64,000 nucleotides of DNA from Deinococcus sp. JMULE3 (GTDB lineage Bacteria > Deinococcota > Deinococci > Deinococcales > Deinococcaceae). This document shows, in pieces, positions 1 through 9,881 of the stretch. The notes under the pieces are model-generated. The model ran no database searches and had not been told where the DNA came from. It worked only from the letters and a program-made list of their open reading frames with translations. Positions within the stretch are counted from its first letter, which is position 1; every line of letters starts with the position of its first letter. Position numbers and translations under genes: made by a program. The DNA lies in the NCBI RefSeq assembly GCF_013337115.1, contig NZ_SGWE01000004.1:2921501-2985500 (forward strand), in the 5' to 3' direction.

Positions 1-419
1 TCGTCCAGCGCATGCTTGCGGATGTTGCGCACGGCGATGCGGGCGTCCTCGGAATAGCTCTTGGCGTTCTTCACGAGGTCCTTGCGCCGCTCCTCGGTCA
101 GCATGGGCAGGCTGATGAAGATCGTGTCGCCCTTATTGTTCGGGTTCAGGCCCAGGTCGCTGTCGCGGATGGCCTTCTCGATCGGGTTCAGCGCGCCGCG
201 GTCCCAGGGCGTGATGACCAGCGTGCGAGCGTCGGGCGTGGTGATGCTCGCCACCTGATCGATCGGCATGGTGCTGCCGTAGTAGTCCACGACGATCTTC
301 TTCAGGATGCCGGGGTTGGCGCGGCCGGTGCGCAGCACCGAGAGGTTGTTCTCCAGCGACTCGATGGCCTTGCCCATCTTCTCGCGGGTGTCGGCCTGGA
401 TGGTTTTCATGTCAGCCAT
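1..419 (-). CDS. frr: Ribosome recycling factor (3' part outside window)
   Basis: Ribosome recycling factor splits post-termination ribosomes together with EF-G. The minus-strand translation starts [20 protein letters not shown] and continues with the conserved [11 protein letters not shown] and [16 protein letters not shown] segments of the family. The ATG at 419 is preceded by AAAAGGAG about 11 nt upstream. About 140 codons are visible of the usual ~183, so the C-terminus lies beyond position 1. It follows pyrH in the common bacterial order rpsB-tsf-pyrH-frr, separated here by a 205 bp gap that contains a repeat element. Confidence 0.95.
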   Translation of the reverse strand, partial: MADMKTIQADTREKMGKAIESLENNLSVLRTGRANPGILKKIVVDYYGSTMPIDQVASITTPDARTLVITPWDRGALNPIEKAIRDSDLGLNPNNKGDTIFISLPMLTEERRKDLVKNAKSYSEDARIAVRNIRKHALD

Positions 420-489
420 GGGAGGGTCTCCTTTTGGGAAAGTGTCGCCAGTCTAAGCGATCAGGGCGCCCGGTGCCCGTTCAGGGGTC

Positions 490-1335
<846 letters not shown>

Positions 1336-1420
1336 TCACCTCTACGAATGGGGGGGCGGGGGGGCAGGAGAAACCGGCAACCGCGCGGGGCGGCTGCCGG
1401 GTGGACGGTGGCCGCGCAAA

Positions 1421-1440
1421 GGCCCCCGCTGAGGGGGGCC
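1421..1440 (-). terminator. Terminator downstream of tsf
   Basis: On the minus strand, GGCCCCC and GGGGGCC arms form a compact GC-rich hairpin followed by TTTG. It begins 11 nt after the tsf stop codon. The U-tract is short, so termination may be partial and let some transcript enter pyrH. Confidence 0.6.
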
Positions 1441-1451
1441 CAGGCGGGTCT

Positions 1452-2246
1452 TTAAGCGCCGATCTCGAAACGGACGAAGCGCTTCACGGTCGCGCCGCCG
1501 AGGTACTTGGCGACGGTCAGGCTGTTGTCCTTCACGAACGCCTGCTCGGGCAGGACCTTCTCGGAGTAGAACTTGCCGATCTGGCCTTCGACGATCTTCT
1601 CGACGATCTGCTGGGGCTTGCCTTCGTTCAGCGCCTTGTTCGTGAGGATCTCGCGCTCCTTCTCGATGTCGCTGGAGTCCACCTCGTCACGGCTGAGGAA
1701 CTGGGGGCGCTCGGCGGCGACGTGCAGGGCCACGTCCTTCGCCTGGGCTTCGCTGCCGCCCTCGACGTCCACGAGCACGCCGATCTTGCCGTTGCTGTGC
1801 ACGTACCCGGCGACGGTGCTGCCTTCGAGGTACGCGACCTTGTTCAGGACGATGTTCTCACCGATCTTACCGGCGGTCGCGGCGACCAGGTCGGCGACGG
1901 TCTCGCCGTCGATGGTGTACGCCTTGAAGGTGTCCAGGTCGCTGGTCTTGGCGGCCAGCGCGGCCTGCGCGAGCTTCTCGACGACGGCCTGGAAGTCGCT
2001 GTTGCGGGCGACGAAGTCGGTCTCGCTGTTCACTTCGACGATGGCGGCGCGGTTGCCGTCCACGGCGAAGCGCACGATGCCTTCCTTGGCTTCACGGTCG
2101 CCCTTCTTGACGGCCTTGGCGATGCCGCGCTCGCGCAGCAGGGCGATGGCCTTCTCTTCGTTGTTGTCGGCGTCGGCGAGGGCCTTCTTGACGTCCATCA
2201 TGCCCGCGCCGGTCAGTTCGCGGAGTTTCTTGATCGATTCCAGCAT
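1452..2246 (-). CDS. tsf: Elongation factor Ts
   Basis: EF-Ts is the nucleotide exchange factor for EF-Tu. The protein (264 aa, somewhat shorter than the 283 aa E. coli form) opens with the UBA-like module containing LRELTGAGMMDVKKAL. It continues with EVNSETDFVARN, the conserved TDF motif that contacts EF-Tu. A GGAGGCAACAC ribosome site precedes the ATG. It lies 129 bp downstream of rpsB, the usual co-transcribed pair, and ends at a hairpin. Confidence 0.97.
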   Translation of the reverse strand: MLESIKKLRELTGAGMMDVKKALADADNNEEKAIALLRERGIAKAVKKGDREAKEGIVRFAVDGNRAAIVEVNSETDFVARNSDFQAVVEKLAQAALAAKTSDLDTFKAYTIDGETVADLVAATAGKIGENIVLNKVAYLEGSTVAGYVHSNGKIGVLVDVEGGSEAQAKDVALHVAAERPQFLSRDEVDSSDIEKEREILTNKALNEGKPQQIVEKIVEGQIGKFYSEKVLPEQAFVKDNSLTVAKYLGGATVKRFVRFEIGA

Positions 2247-2375
2247 GTGTTGCCTCCTGTGGGCGTGAAGCCCGCATCTCGGGCTTCGGAGTCGGGTTCG
2301 GGCAAGCTGCGCGGGAAAAGGGGGGCGCGCCCTTGATCGGCCTGCGCCGGGACGCGTCCCCCCCGTGTCCCGTGC

Positions 2376-3121
<746 letters not shown>

Positions 3122-3268
3122 GGACTCCTGAGCGTTGTGATCGGGAAAGAGTTTGCCGTCCTCGTGCCAGCCCCGCGTCAGGTGATTCACCTTCCGCATG
3201 TGGTGGGGCCAGGCCGCAGCGCGACGCTCGAGCGCGCAGGGCAGGATCACGGGGGCACCCAAACGAAA

Positions 3269-3274
3269 ATTATA
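3269..3274 (-). promoter_or_regulatory. -10 element of the rpsB promoter
   Basis: A perfect TATAAT on the minus strand, in the sequence GTCGTATAATTTTCG, about 150 bp upstream of rpsB. No good -35 hexamer is visible at 17 bp. The 3120-3268 stretch would be the 5' leader and holds no gene. Confidence 0.55.
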
Positions 3275-3339
3275 CGACATGAGCACCCCAGGTGGGAGGG
3301 GGAGGCCGCACGGACGTCGAACGGCTGGTCGCCGTCGAT

Positions 3340-4149
3340 TCAGAGGAGGCCATGAGCCAGCGCCGAGACCTCCAGCGACTGCCGGGCCTGCTCCATCTGA
3401 CCGTCCTCCAGATGCCACGCCGCCGAGAGACCCGCGTACGCCCCCACCCACGCCAGCAGCCGCGCGCGGTCCAGCCCCGCCTCATGTGCGATCAGGGCGG
3501 ACTGACGCCCCAGCCGCCCCGGCCTCAGCGCGTGGTCCGGCGCCGGGTTGCACAGCATGTTCGCGAAATCGAAAGTCCGCTCCCCGATCAAACCCTTCGG
3601 ATCGATGACCAGCCACCCCCGCTCCGGGCTGTGCAGGACGTTCCCGTGATGCAGGTCACCGTGCAGCGGACGCACGTCCCGCGGATCGGCCAGCAGACGC
3701 TCCGCCGTGCCCCAGGCCCGCACGAAGCCCTCCCCCTGTCCCTGCGCGGCCTCCAGCGCCCGGAACCAGCGGGGGAGACCCGGCAGATCTGGCCAGGGTC
3801 GCCCGCGCGCCACATGCACACCCGCCGCCGCGCCGCAGAGCACCCGCGTCGCCGCGTCATCCTGCCCTGTCAGCGCCCAGTCCGCCAGGGACGGGGTCAC
3901 CTCCAGCCGCTCCAGCAGCACCGCTCCGGCCTCATGCCGGAACACCTGCGCTGCGCCCTGCCCGTCCAGCCACACCATCAGGTCGTGCCCACGCACCTCC
4001 TCCGCGCTGCGGGTCACCTTCAGCATCGCCGCCCGTCCCTGCCGGCGCACGGGCGTCAGGTCGCTGCCCGGCGTGCGGATCGCCGCTCCGTCCGGCGTCA
4101 GATTCCAACGCGTCATGTACCCGTCCAGACCCATGAGCCCAGTCTGCAC
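3340..4149 (-). CDS. Aminoglycoside/streptomycin phosphotransferase family protein
   Basis: The 269 aa protein has the kinase-fold signature LHGDLHHGNVLH (Brenner motif; catalytic Asp and metal-binding Asn) followed about 13 residues later by VIDPKG, the metal-binding Asp. This arrangement fits the APH(6)/StrB (streptomycin 6-kinase) Pfam family rather than APH(3'). Such proteins modify aminoglycosides, but many chromosomal members have unknown substrates, so resistance is not implied. Two in-frame ATGs follow the first (at 4134 and 4116), so the N-terminus is uncertain. It diverges from uppP with only about 50 bp between starts. Confidence 0.8.
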   Translation of the reverse strand: MQTGLMGLDGYMTRWNLTPDGAAIRTPGSDLTPVRRQGRAAMLKVTRSAEEVRGHDLMVWLDGQGAAQVFRHEAGAVLLERLEVTPSLADWALTGQDDAATRVLCGAAAGVHVARGRPWPDLPGLPRWFRALEAAQGQGEGFVRAWGTAERLLADPRDVRPLHGDLHHGNVLHSPERGWLVIDPKGLIGERTFDFANMLCNPAPDHALRPGRLGRQSALIAHEAGLDRARLLAWVGAYAGLSAAWHLEDGQMEQARQSLEVSALAHGLL

Positions 4150-4184
4150 CCAATGGAGGACGCGCCATCCCCCGTGACAGGGCT

Positions 4185-4190
4185 TACACT
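4185..4190 (+). promoter_or_regulatory. -10 element for leaderless uppP mRNA
   Basis: TACACT ends 8 nt before the uppP ATG at 4199. No Shine-Dalgarno sequence lies between them, so transcription would start at or beside the A of the ATG. Confidence 0.5.
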
Positions 4191-4198
4191 TGGCCCTT

Positions 4199-5026
4199 AT
4201 GGACTGGTTCTACGCCATCGTTTACGGGATCGTCGAGGGGATCACCGAGTTCCTGCCGATCAGCTCCACCGGGCACCTGATCCTCACCGGCAACCTGATG
4301 GGCGTGCCCTGGACCAAGGAAGTCAAGGACGCCTTCGAGGTCGTCATCCAGGGCGGCGCGATCCTCAGCGTCCTCGTGTACTACTGGCGGGACTTCCTGA
4401 AGATCAGGCACGTGAACACCGACCCGCAGCAGCGCACGCTGTGGCTGGGCGTGCTCGTCGCGTGCATTCCTGCCGTCATCCTGGGCATCCTGTTCGGTGA
4501 CGCGATCAAGGCGACACTGTTCCGCCCCAGCGTCGTCGCGTGGGCGCTCATCGTGGGCGGCATCCTGATGTGGATCATCGAATCCCGCCGCGTCACACCC
4601 AGCGTGGACGCCATCGAGAAGATCGGCGTGCGCCGCTCCCTGATGATCGGCGCACTCCAGTGCCTCGCGCTGCTGTGGCCCGGGTTCTCCCGCTCCGCGA
4701 GTTCCATCCTCGGCGGCATGATCCTCGGTCTGGACCGCGCCACCGCCACGAAATTCAGCTTCTACCTGGGTGTCCCCACGCTGGGCGGCGCCGCCCTGCT
4801 GAACCTCATCCAGGAACGGGAACTGATCTTCGGGGAGATCGGCCTCCTGAACGTCCTGATCGGCGCGGGTGTCAGTTTCGTCACCGCGTACCTCGCCATC
4901 GGGTGGCTGCTGAAGTTCGTGTCCACCAACAACTTCAAACCCTTCGCGATCTACCGCGTCATCGTCGGCGTGCTGATCCTCGTGCTGCTCGCCACGGGCG
5001 TCATGACCAACGGCAACCTCGCCTGA
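4199..5026 (+). CDS. uppP: Undecaprenyl-diphosphatase
   Basis: Membrane pyrophosphatase that recycles undecaprenyl-PP to the monophosphate lipid carrier for peptidoglycan synthesis (BacA family). It carries both family signatures: EGITEFLPISSTGHL (residues about 12-26), and PGFSRSASSI with the catalytic-region Arg/Ser. Multiple hydrophobic helices span the 275 aa. An in-frame TTG nine bases upstream (4190) is possible, but the ATG at 4199 fits the leaderless promoter and the MDWFYAIVYGIVEG start common in homologs. Confidence 0.93.
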   Translation: MDWFYAIVYGIVEGITEFLPISSTGHLILTGNLMGVPWTKEVKDAFEVVIQGGAILSVLVYYWRDFLKIRHVNTDPQQRTLWLGVLVACIPAVILGILFGDAIKATLFRPSVVAWALIVGGILMWIIESRRVTPSVDAIEKIGVRRSLMIGALQCLALLWPGFSRSASSILGGMILGLDRATATKFSFYLGVPTLGGAALLNLIQERELIFGEIGLLNVLIGAGVSFVTAYLAIGWLLKFVSTNNFKPFAIYRVIVGVLILVLLATGVMTNGNLA

Positions 5027-5085
5027 CGCTTTGCCACCGGGGGCGGCCTGGTCCATGTGACCGGCCGCCCCCACTGCCGTCCTGC

Positions 5086-5091
5086 CAGAAT
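5086..5091 (+). promoter_or_regulatory. -10 element for a leaderless GTG start
   Basis: CAGAAT followed by 7 nt (GCAGGGC) and then GTG at 5099. This spacing chose the start of the next gene over a longer in-frame reading from 5057. Confidence 0.45.
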
Positions 5092-5098
5092 GCAGGGC

Positions 5099-6097
5099 GT
5101 GGCCCCACCCACCCTCTACCGCCCGTTCCTGAACGGGACGTACACCGTGTCCGCCGGCCTGTACCGGATGGGCCAGCAGCCCATTCCCTGGCTGGACGAC
5201 CCCCGCCCCGAGGGGCACACCTTCACGCTGGACGACGCGTACGCCGCGTTCAGTGCCAGCAAGGTCGCCGCGCACAGCCGCGCCCCGCACGAGTACATGG
5301 GCGAGGCGGCCCTGACCCCGGACCTGCGCGAGGCGGCCCTGACGCACGTCGCCGCGACCCTCGCCCGCGACAGTGGCGGCGCGATCACATGGGACGGCGC
5401 GACCCTGCGCAACGACCTGCTGGGCTGGCAGGCCACCCTCGACCCGCGCTGGAACGCCGTCACAGACCTGTGCCGCCACAACGCGCCGCACTCAGCCCTG
5501 GTGGCCGACGTGCAGCCTCTCCACGCGCTGGACTTCCTGGGCCTGAACACCCAGGAGGACCTCGCGCTGATCGCCCGCGACCCACGCACCGGCGCGGACT
5601 GGCTGGCGGCCACCCACGTCCTCATGCCACAGCACTGGGACCCGCGCGACAAACTCGGCCGGGACTTCCGCACCGTGCACGAACCCGTCGCGGGCAGCGG
5701 CCCCATGAACGCCACCGCGCCGCGCCTCGTAGACGCCGCCATCAATCGCGGGCCGTTCATCCGCTTCGCGTGGGGCCTCAGCATGACAGGTCGCCTCGAT
5801 CACCACCCCGCCGCCCCGCCCGACGAGGACCGCGCCCACGACACCCGCTTCGACCCGGACCGGGCGTACCTGCGCGTCGAACGGCAGACCCTGATCGGCT
5901 TTCAGGACGCGCACGGCGCCCTGTTCACCATCCGCCCTCTCGTTCACCCACTGACGGATGCCGTGCAGACGCCCGCGCACGCTCAGGCCCTCGCGGCCGC
6001 TATTGAATCCATGACACCGGAGCAGACCGCCTACAAGGGATTAACCCACCTGCAAGGCGACCTGCTGCGGTGGCTCAGGCAGCGCAGCCTAGACTGA
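5099..6097 (+). CDS. DUF3445 / heme-dependent oxidative N-demethylase-like protein
   Basis: The 332 aa protein resembles the DUF3445 (HODM) family. Features are an N-terminal IPWLDD-type segment, RDFRTVHEPVAG in the middle, and a YLRVERQTLIGFQ ... ALFTIRPLVHPL block near residue 260. Characterised members bind heme and take part in oxidative N-demethylation with partner subunits. No partner subunits are seen next door, so the role here is unknown. The reading frame is open from 5057, but the -10 at 5086 favours GTG 5099. The next gene starts 4 nt after its stop. Confidence 0.7.
   Translation: MAPPTLYRPFLNGTYTVSAGLYRMGQQPIPWLDDPRPEGHTFTLDDAYAAFSASKVAAHSRAPHEYMGEAALTPDLREAALTHVAATLARDSGGAITWDGATLRNDLLGWQATLDPRWNAVTDLCRHNAPHSALVADVQPLHALDFLGLNTQEDLALIARDPRTGADWLAATHVLMPQHWDPRDKLGRDFRTVHEPVAGSGPMNATAPRLVDAAINRGPFIRFAWGLSMTGRLDHHPAAPPDEDRAHDTRFDPDRAYLRVERQTLIGFQDAHGALFTIRPLVHPLTDAVQTPAHAQALAAAIESMTPEQTAYKGLTHLQGDLLRWLRQRSLD
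6090..6095 (+). promoter_or_regulatory. -10 element for the leaderless RNase gene
   Basis: TAGACT, inside the last codons of the preceding gene, sits 6 nt before the GTG at 6102. The RNase gene can therefore be transcribed independently of its neighbour. Confidence 0.45.
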
Positions 6098-6101
6098 CCG
6101 G

Positions 6102-6593
6102 GTGAACCCCGCCCGGCCCACCCTGCTCCTGCTCATTCCCCTGCTCCTGGCTGCCTGCACGACCCCGCGTGACGACGCCGTGATCCGCAGCGACAGCACC
6201 CAGGTCACCACCCGCACCACCATCACGACGGATAACGCCACGACCGGCAAGACGACCACCCAGCCCCAGACCACCCAGCGCCAGTCCACTCAGCGCCAGT
6301 CCACCGCCGCCACCATCCCCCTCAGCGCCCTCCCACGCGAAGGCCAACAGGTCATGCGCCAGATCGCCCAGGGCGGCCCCTTCCGCTACGCCAAAGACGG
6401 CAGCGCCTTCGGCAACCGCGAACGCCGCCTCCCCACCCGGCCCAGCGGCTACTACCGCGAATACACCGTCCCCACCCCCGGCGAGAACGACCGCGGCGCC
6501 CGCCGCATCGTCTGCGGCGGCCAACCCCCCACCCGCACCGACGACTGCCACTACACCCCCGACCACTACCGCACCTTCCGGAGCATCCAATGA
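6102..6593 (+). CDS. Lipoprotein guanyl-specific ribonuclease (barnase/RNase Sa type)
   Basis: The 163 aa product starts with a signal peptide ending in a lipobox (LLLAAC, Cys about residue 19). A Thr/Gln-rich linker with repeated TQRQS follows to residue ~68. Then comes a microbial RNase domain with LPREG, FRYAKDGSAFGNRERRLP, the catalytic Glu in YYREYTVPTP, Arg in ARRIV, and His in PDHYRTF, matching the Glu/Arg/His triad of RNase Sa and barnase. It should be a surface-anchored RNA-cleaving enzyme. Its stop overlaps the ATG of a barstar-like gene by ATGA, a toxin-inhibitor arrangement. Confidence 0.85.
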   Translation: MNPARPTLLLLIPLLLAACTTPRDDAVIRSDSTQVTTRTTITTDNATTGKTTTQPQTTQRQSTQRQSTAATIPLSALPREGQQVMRQIAQGGPFRYAKDGSAFGNRERRLPTRPSGYYREYTVPTPGENDRGARRIVCGGQPPTRTDDCHYTPDHYRTFRSIQ

Positions 6594-6987
6594 TCCAGAT
6601 CTTCAACGCCCCCCGGACGGCCTCCAGGCCGCCCCACACGAACCCCGCATCATCGCCGCCGGCTACCAGATCACCGTCCGCGAAATCGACTTCGGCGCCG
6701 TCCACGACAAGGACACCCTGATGCTCGCGTTCCTCAAGGGTCTCGCCCTGCGCGACACCTTCGGCCGCAACTGGGACGCCCTCTACGACATCCTCACCGA
6801 CCCCGACCAGATCAGCGCCCGCTACGCCCTGATCCTCTGCGACTACGCCCACTTCCGGCGCCGCCACCCCCACCTCGCCACCGAACTCGAACAGGTCCTC
6901 CTCGACGCACAGAACAACGCCGCCCAGCAGCAACGCCAACTGTGGCTACTCATCGAAGAACCCGACCACGACCCCAACGGGTGGTGA
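6590..6987 (+). pseudogene. Barstar-family RNase inhibitor with an apparent frameshift
   Basis: The ATG at 6590 overlaps the RNase stop and reads MIQIFNAP. Within a C6 run (about 6609-6614) the good coding frame shifts by one base. From there GC-biased codons give DGLQAAPHEPRIIAAGYQI, then FGRNWDALYDILTD, the barstar RNase-binding helix and loop. One extra C would restore a single ~132 aa protein. Without it, the first frame stops at 6718-6720, and the next in-frame ATG (6721) lacks the N-terminal third. It could be a sequencing error, a slippage-expressed gene or a real null. An intact cytoplasmic inhibitor would be expected next to an RNase. Confidence 0.65.
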
Positions 6988-7051
6988 GGGACCTTGGAAC
7001 GGTAAGGCTCGTGTTCAAGGGAGATTCAGGGTCGGGGAGAGTCCGGTGCGG

Positions 7052-7084
7052 CAAAACGATAACCGGGCGCCATCGGGCGCCCGG
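7052..7084 (-). terminator. Terminator of the rex-containing operon
   Basis: Minus-strand hairpin with 9 bp arms (CCGGGCGCC with GGCGCCCGG) and a 4 nt loop, followed by TTATCGTTTT. It lies 21 bp past the stop of the Ig-like lipoprotein gene. Confidence 0.75.
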
Positions 7085-7104
7085 CGGAATGTTCTGAACG
7101 GTGG

Positions 7105-9240
7105 TTAGCGGGTGCTGACCAGGACGCGGGTGCCAGGGTAATACTCGACGACGCCCGTGGTGAGGTCCTGTACAAGGAAGCTGTTGAGGTACCCGCCCGT
7201 CGCGTTGAAGTAGTTGTAACCCGTGGAGAAGGTGCTGCCTGGGGTGACCTGCGGATTGATCCCCACGAGGGACGGCGAGGTCTCGGACAGCCCCTCCTCG
7301 TTCGAGTTGTACCAGAGACTGAGTGCCCGGACCGTATTGACGTTCTGATCCAGGATGGGCACTGGTCGACCAAGCGCATCCAGCCCTGAAATTCCACTGC
7401 CGATGAACCAGTTGGCTGCCGTCGGAGTGAATCGGCTGCCACCGTCATCGAAGATAGCCACGCGGTTGAAAGTCAGGTTGGGGATACCTGCTCGGCTGCG
7501 GTCCACCAGGACGTTCATCTCTTTGAAGTTGGAGTTGCCCGCCTCGTCGGTGGCTGTGACGCGCAGCACGTAATTACCGTTCTCGACGAAGGGCTGACCA
7601 TCCATCAGGACGCCTGTGTTGAACACCCTGTAGAACAGTCCAGCGCTGTTGATGGGGATGTTGAAGTTGTAAGCCGTGGTGTTGCAGGTCTGCGTCGGGA
7701 GTTTGTTGGCCTTGTCGCAGATGAATTGCAGATCCAGCTTGACGATGCTGTCACTGTCGCTGACCTGCACGGCAACGGCGCTCTTGCGCGTCAGGACGGG
7801 CCGCAGGGTTGCCTGGGCGTCATAGAAGACGGGCAGCAGGATGTTCAAGGCCGGTGGTTCCTGCGTGACCGAACGGTTCTCAACGGTGGACGTCGCAGTC
7901 AGGGTGCGCGTCGTGGTCTCATTCTTCAGTTGCACGACGGCAGTGGCGCGCAGCGTGTAGCCCGCGTTCAGGTACTGAGTGGCATTGAAGTCGACGGTGG
8001 TGGTCGCTTCCCACAGCCCCTGGTTCGTGGCGACGATGGGGGCGGTCTGGGTGGTGACGACCGCTCCGCGCGAGTCGATTATATCGAGCGTGGCGATGGC
8101 GGGCTGGAAGGTGAATTCCGTGTTGTTCTGCCGGAACTGCACCTTGACCTGAGTGGGACCGCTAACGTTCGAGCCGTTGGTCGGGGACACGATGGTGATG
8201 GTCGGCGCGACGCTGTTGGCGATCTGAACGGTCTTCACGGCGCTCAGGCCGCGCTTGTCGGTGCTGTCGATGACGATCAGTTGCAGTTTCAGGCTGCCGT
8301 CGGGGTACTTGGTGGTGTCGATGTTGAAGGTGGCGTTTTCCGAGGTGCTGGTGAACGTGGTGGTGTCCACGATGCCCTTGGCGTCGGTGACCTGCAGGAT
8401 CATCTGCTTCACGCTGACGCCTGGGGCGACACCGGCGGACGCGGTGAGGCTCAGGACGTTGCTGTACGGTTCGGCGTCCGTATTGTTAATGAGGAGGACC
8501 GGGGCGGGCGCGGCGGTCTCGGTGTTCGTCTGCGCGTAGTTGACCGTGAACGTCTGGGAGACGCTGTTACCGACGGCGTCGGTGCTGACGACCGTGTAGA
8601 TGGCCGGACCCGCCGCGTTGTTCTTCAGGTCGAAGGTCAAAGTTCCCTGGTCGCGCGCGACGAGGGTGGTGCCGTTGTACACGCTGATGACCGGGCTGCT
8701 GGCGTTGTCCGTCGAGGTGACGGTCAGGATGGCACTCTGGTTCACGAGTCGGTCCAGGGTGGCGCCGTCGGTGATGGCGGTCCCGTCGACCTTCACGCTG
8801 GTCAGCGCTGGGCGCTGGGCGTCCACCGTGAACTGGGTGGTGGCGGTGCCGGTCTTGCCACTGTTGTCGGTGGCGGTCACCGACAGCGTGTAGGTCCCGG
8901 CGGGCAGGGTGGGCAGGGTCAGGGTCGTGTCGGCCTTGATCTCTGCGCTGGGGACGGCGCCCTGTGCGACGACGGTGGTGCCCTGGGTGACGGTCCATTT
9001 CACGGCGGTGACCGTGCCGTCCTGATCGGCCAGTTTCACCCGGAACTGCGCGACGGGGCCGGTCAGTGCGGCGCCGCCCAGGGTGGTGCCGCTGGTGGGC
9101 GTGATGTTCACGGTCGGCGTGCCGCTGGTGCCGGTGCCACCTCCAGTATTGCCGTTGCCGGGAGTGGGAACACCTGGACCGCAGGCAGCGAGCAGGAGGG
9201 TGGTGGTCAGGGCCAGGGCTGGGATTCGTGTTCTGGTCAT
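7105..9240 (-). CDS. Large secreted lipoprotein with Ig-like repeats
   Basis: The 711 aa protein has a signal peptide ending LLLAAC (lipobox), then a Gly/Thr-rich linker and several beta-sandwich repeats of the bacterial Ig/cadherin type. Examples are AGTYTLSVTATDNSGKTG, ENGNYVLRVTATDEAGNSN and ITIVSPTNGSNVSG. No catalytic motif is seen, so a structural or adhesive envelope role is inferred. The reading frame is open 21 bases further upstream, but ATG 9240 has GGAGTG just before it and leads directly into the signal peptide. Last gene of the operon, 17 bp behind another lipoprotein. Confidence 0.75.
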   Translation of the reverse strand: MTRTRIPALALTTTLLLAACGPGVPTPGNGNTGGGTGTSGTPTVNITPTSGTTLGGAALTGPVAQFRVKLADQDGTVTAVKWTVTQGTTVVAQGAVPSAEIKADTTLTLPTLPAGTYTLSVTATDNSGKTGTATTQFTVDAQRPALTSVKVDGTAITDGATLDRLVNQSAILTVTSTDNASSPVISVYNGTTLVARDQGTLTFDLKNNAAGPAIYTVVSTDAVGNSVSQTFTVNYAQTNTETAAPAPVLLINNTDAEPYSNVLSLTASAGVAPGVSVKQMILQVTDAKGIVDTTTFTSTSENATFNIDTTKYPDGSLKLQLIVIDSTDKRGLSAVKTVQIANSVAPTITIVSPTNGSNVSGPTQVKVQFRQNNTEFTFQPAIATLDIIDSRGAVVTTQTAPIVATNQGLWEATTTVDFNATQYLNAGYTLRATAVVQLKNETTTRTLTATSTVENRSVTQEPPALNILLPVFYDAQATLRPVLTRKSAVAVQVSDSDSIVKLDLQFICDKANKLPTQTCNTTAYNFNIPINSAGLFYRVFNTGVLMDGQPFVENGNYVLRVTATDEAGNSNFKEMNVLVDRSRAGIPNLTFNRVAIFDDGGSRFTPTAANWFIGSGISGLDALGRPVPILDQNVNTVRALSLWYNSNEEGLSETSPSLVGINPQVTPGSTFSTGYNYFNATGGYLNSFLVQDLTTGVVEYYPGTRVLVSTR

Positions 9241-9257
9241 GGTGGGCACTCCGGGAT

Positions 9258-9881
9258 TCACTTGGTGTTGCAGGTGACCTGAATGGGGGCGTTGGTCACG
9301 GTGATGGGCGTGATGACGCGGTTCAGGTCGTCATACCCGGTGAAGGTCACGTTCATGCGCAGCGTGGGGCACGTCTCGTCAGGGAACGCGTCGACGTACA
9401 TCCGCCGCGCCTCCTCGGAGATGGCGTCGACGAGCAGTGGCACCTGGCCGACCTGAACGGTGCGGGCGTAGGGGACCTTGTTGACGTAGTCGCACTGGTC
9501 GGTGGCGTAGTCGATGGTCGTGCCGGTCTTGCAGGCGTACCCGCCGGCAACGCGGGCGCCGAAGGACCGGGTGTACTGGCCGTCGGTCCCGGCGAACTGG
9601 GCGCCGGCGCTGTCCATGACCTTGACCTCGTAGCCGGTCAGCGTCATGCCGAGGCTGGACGCGGCGACGTTGAAGTTCACGGTGGGCTGGGTGGTGGTGG
9701 TCAGTGAACTGAGGCTCTCAGGGACGCCACTGGCGTCGTATTTGACCTCGACATCCACGGTGATGTCCGCGCCGTTGATGCTGGGCGTCATGCCGACCTG
9801 AGGGCCGACCGGTGGGGTTGTGCTGGGGTCGGTGCAGGCGGCGAGCAGCAGGGGCAGGGCGAGGAGGGGAAATTTTTTCAT
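9258..9881 (-). CDS. Putative lipoprotein
   Basis: The 207 aa protein begins MKKFPLLALPLLLAACTDP, a clear lipoprotein signal. The rest is beta-rich with no family I recognise; three Cys in the C-terminal half (YACKT, DQCDYV, ETCPTL) and one near the end (QVTCNTK) could form disulfides. The start is set by GGAGGACC upstream and a 4 nt ATGA overlap with rex. It is paired with the Ig-like lipoprotein, and they may function together at the cell surface. Confidence 0.7.
   Translation of the reverse strand: MKKFPLLALPLLLAACTDPSTTPPVGPQVGMTPSINGADITVDVEVKYDASGVPESLSSLTTTTQPTVNFNVAASSLGMTLTGYEVKVMDSAGAQFAGTDGQYTRSFGARVAGGYACKTGTTIDYATDQCDYVNKVPYARTVQVGQVPLLVDAISEEARRMYVDAFPDETCPTLRMNVTFTGYDDLNRVITPITVTNAPIQVTCNTK

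Noticed and set aside
1347..1363. G-rich run near the pyrH start as a G-quadruplex
   Set aside because: Only two G-runs are present, not the four needed.
3340..4149. Reading the APH-like gene as proof of antibiotic resistance
   Set aside because: Family motifs are present but substrate is not determined by them; chromosomal homologs often act on other molecules.
4184..5491. 435-codon minus-strand frame over uppP and the DUF3445 gene
   Set aside because: Low-complexity shadow spanning two good plus-strand genes.
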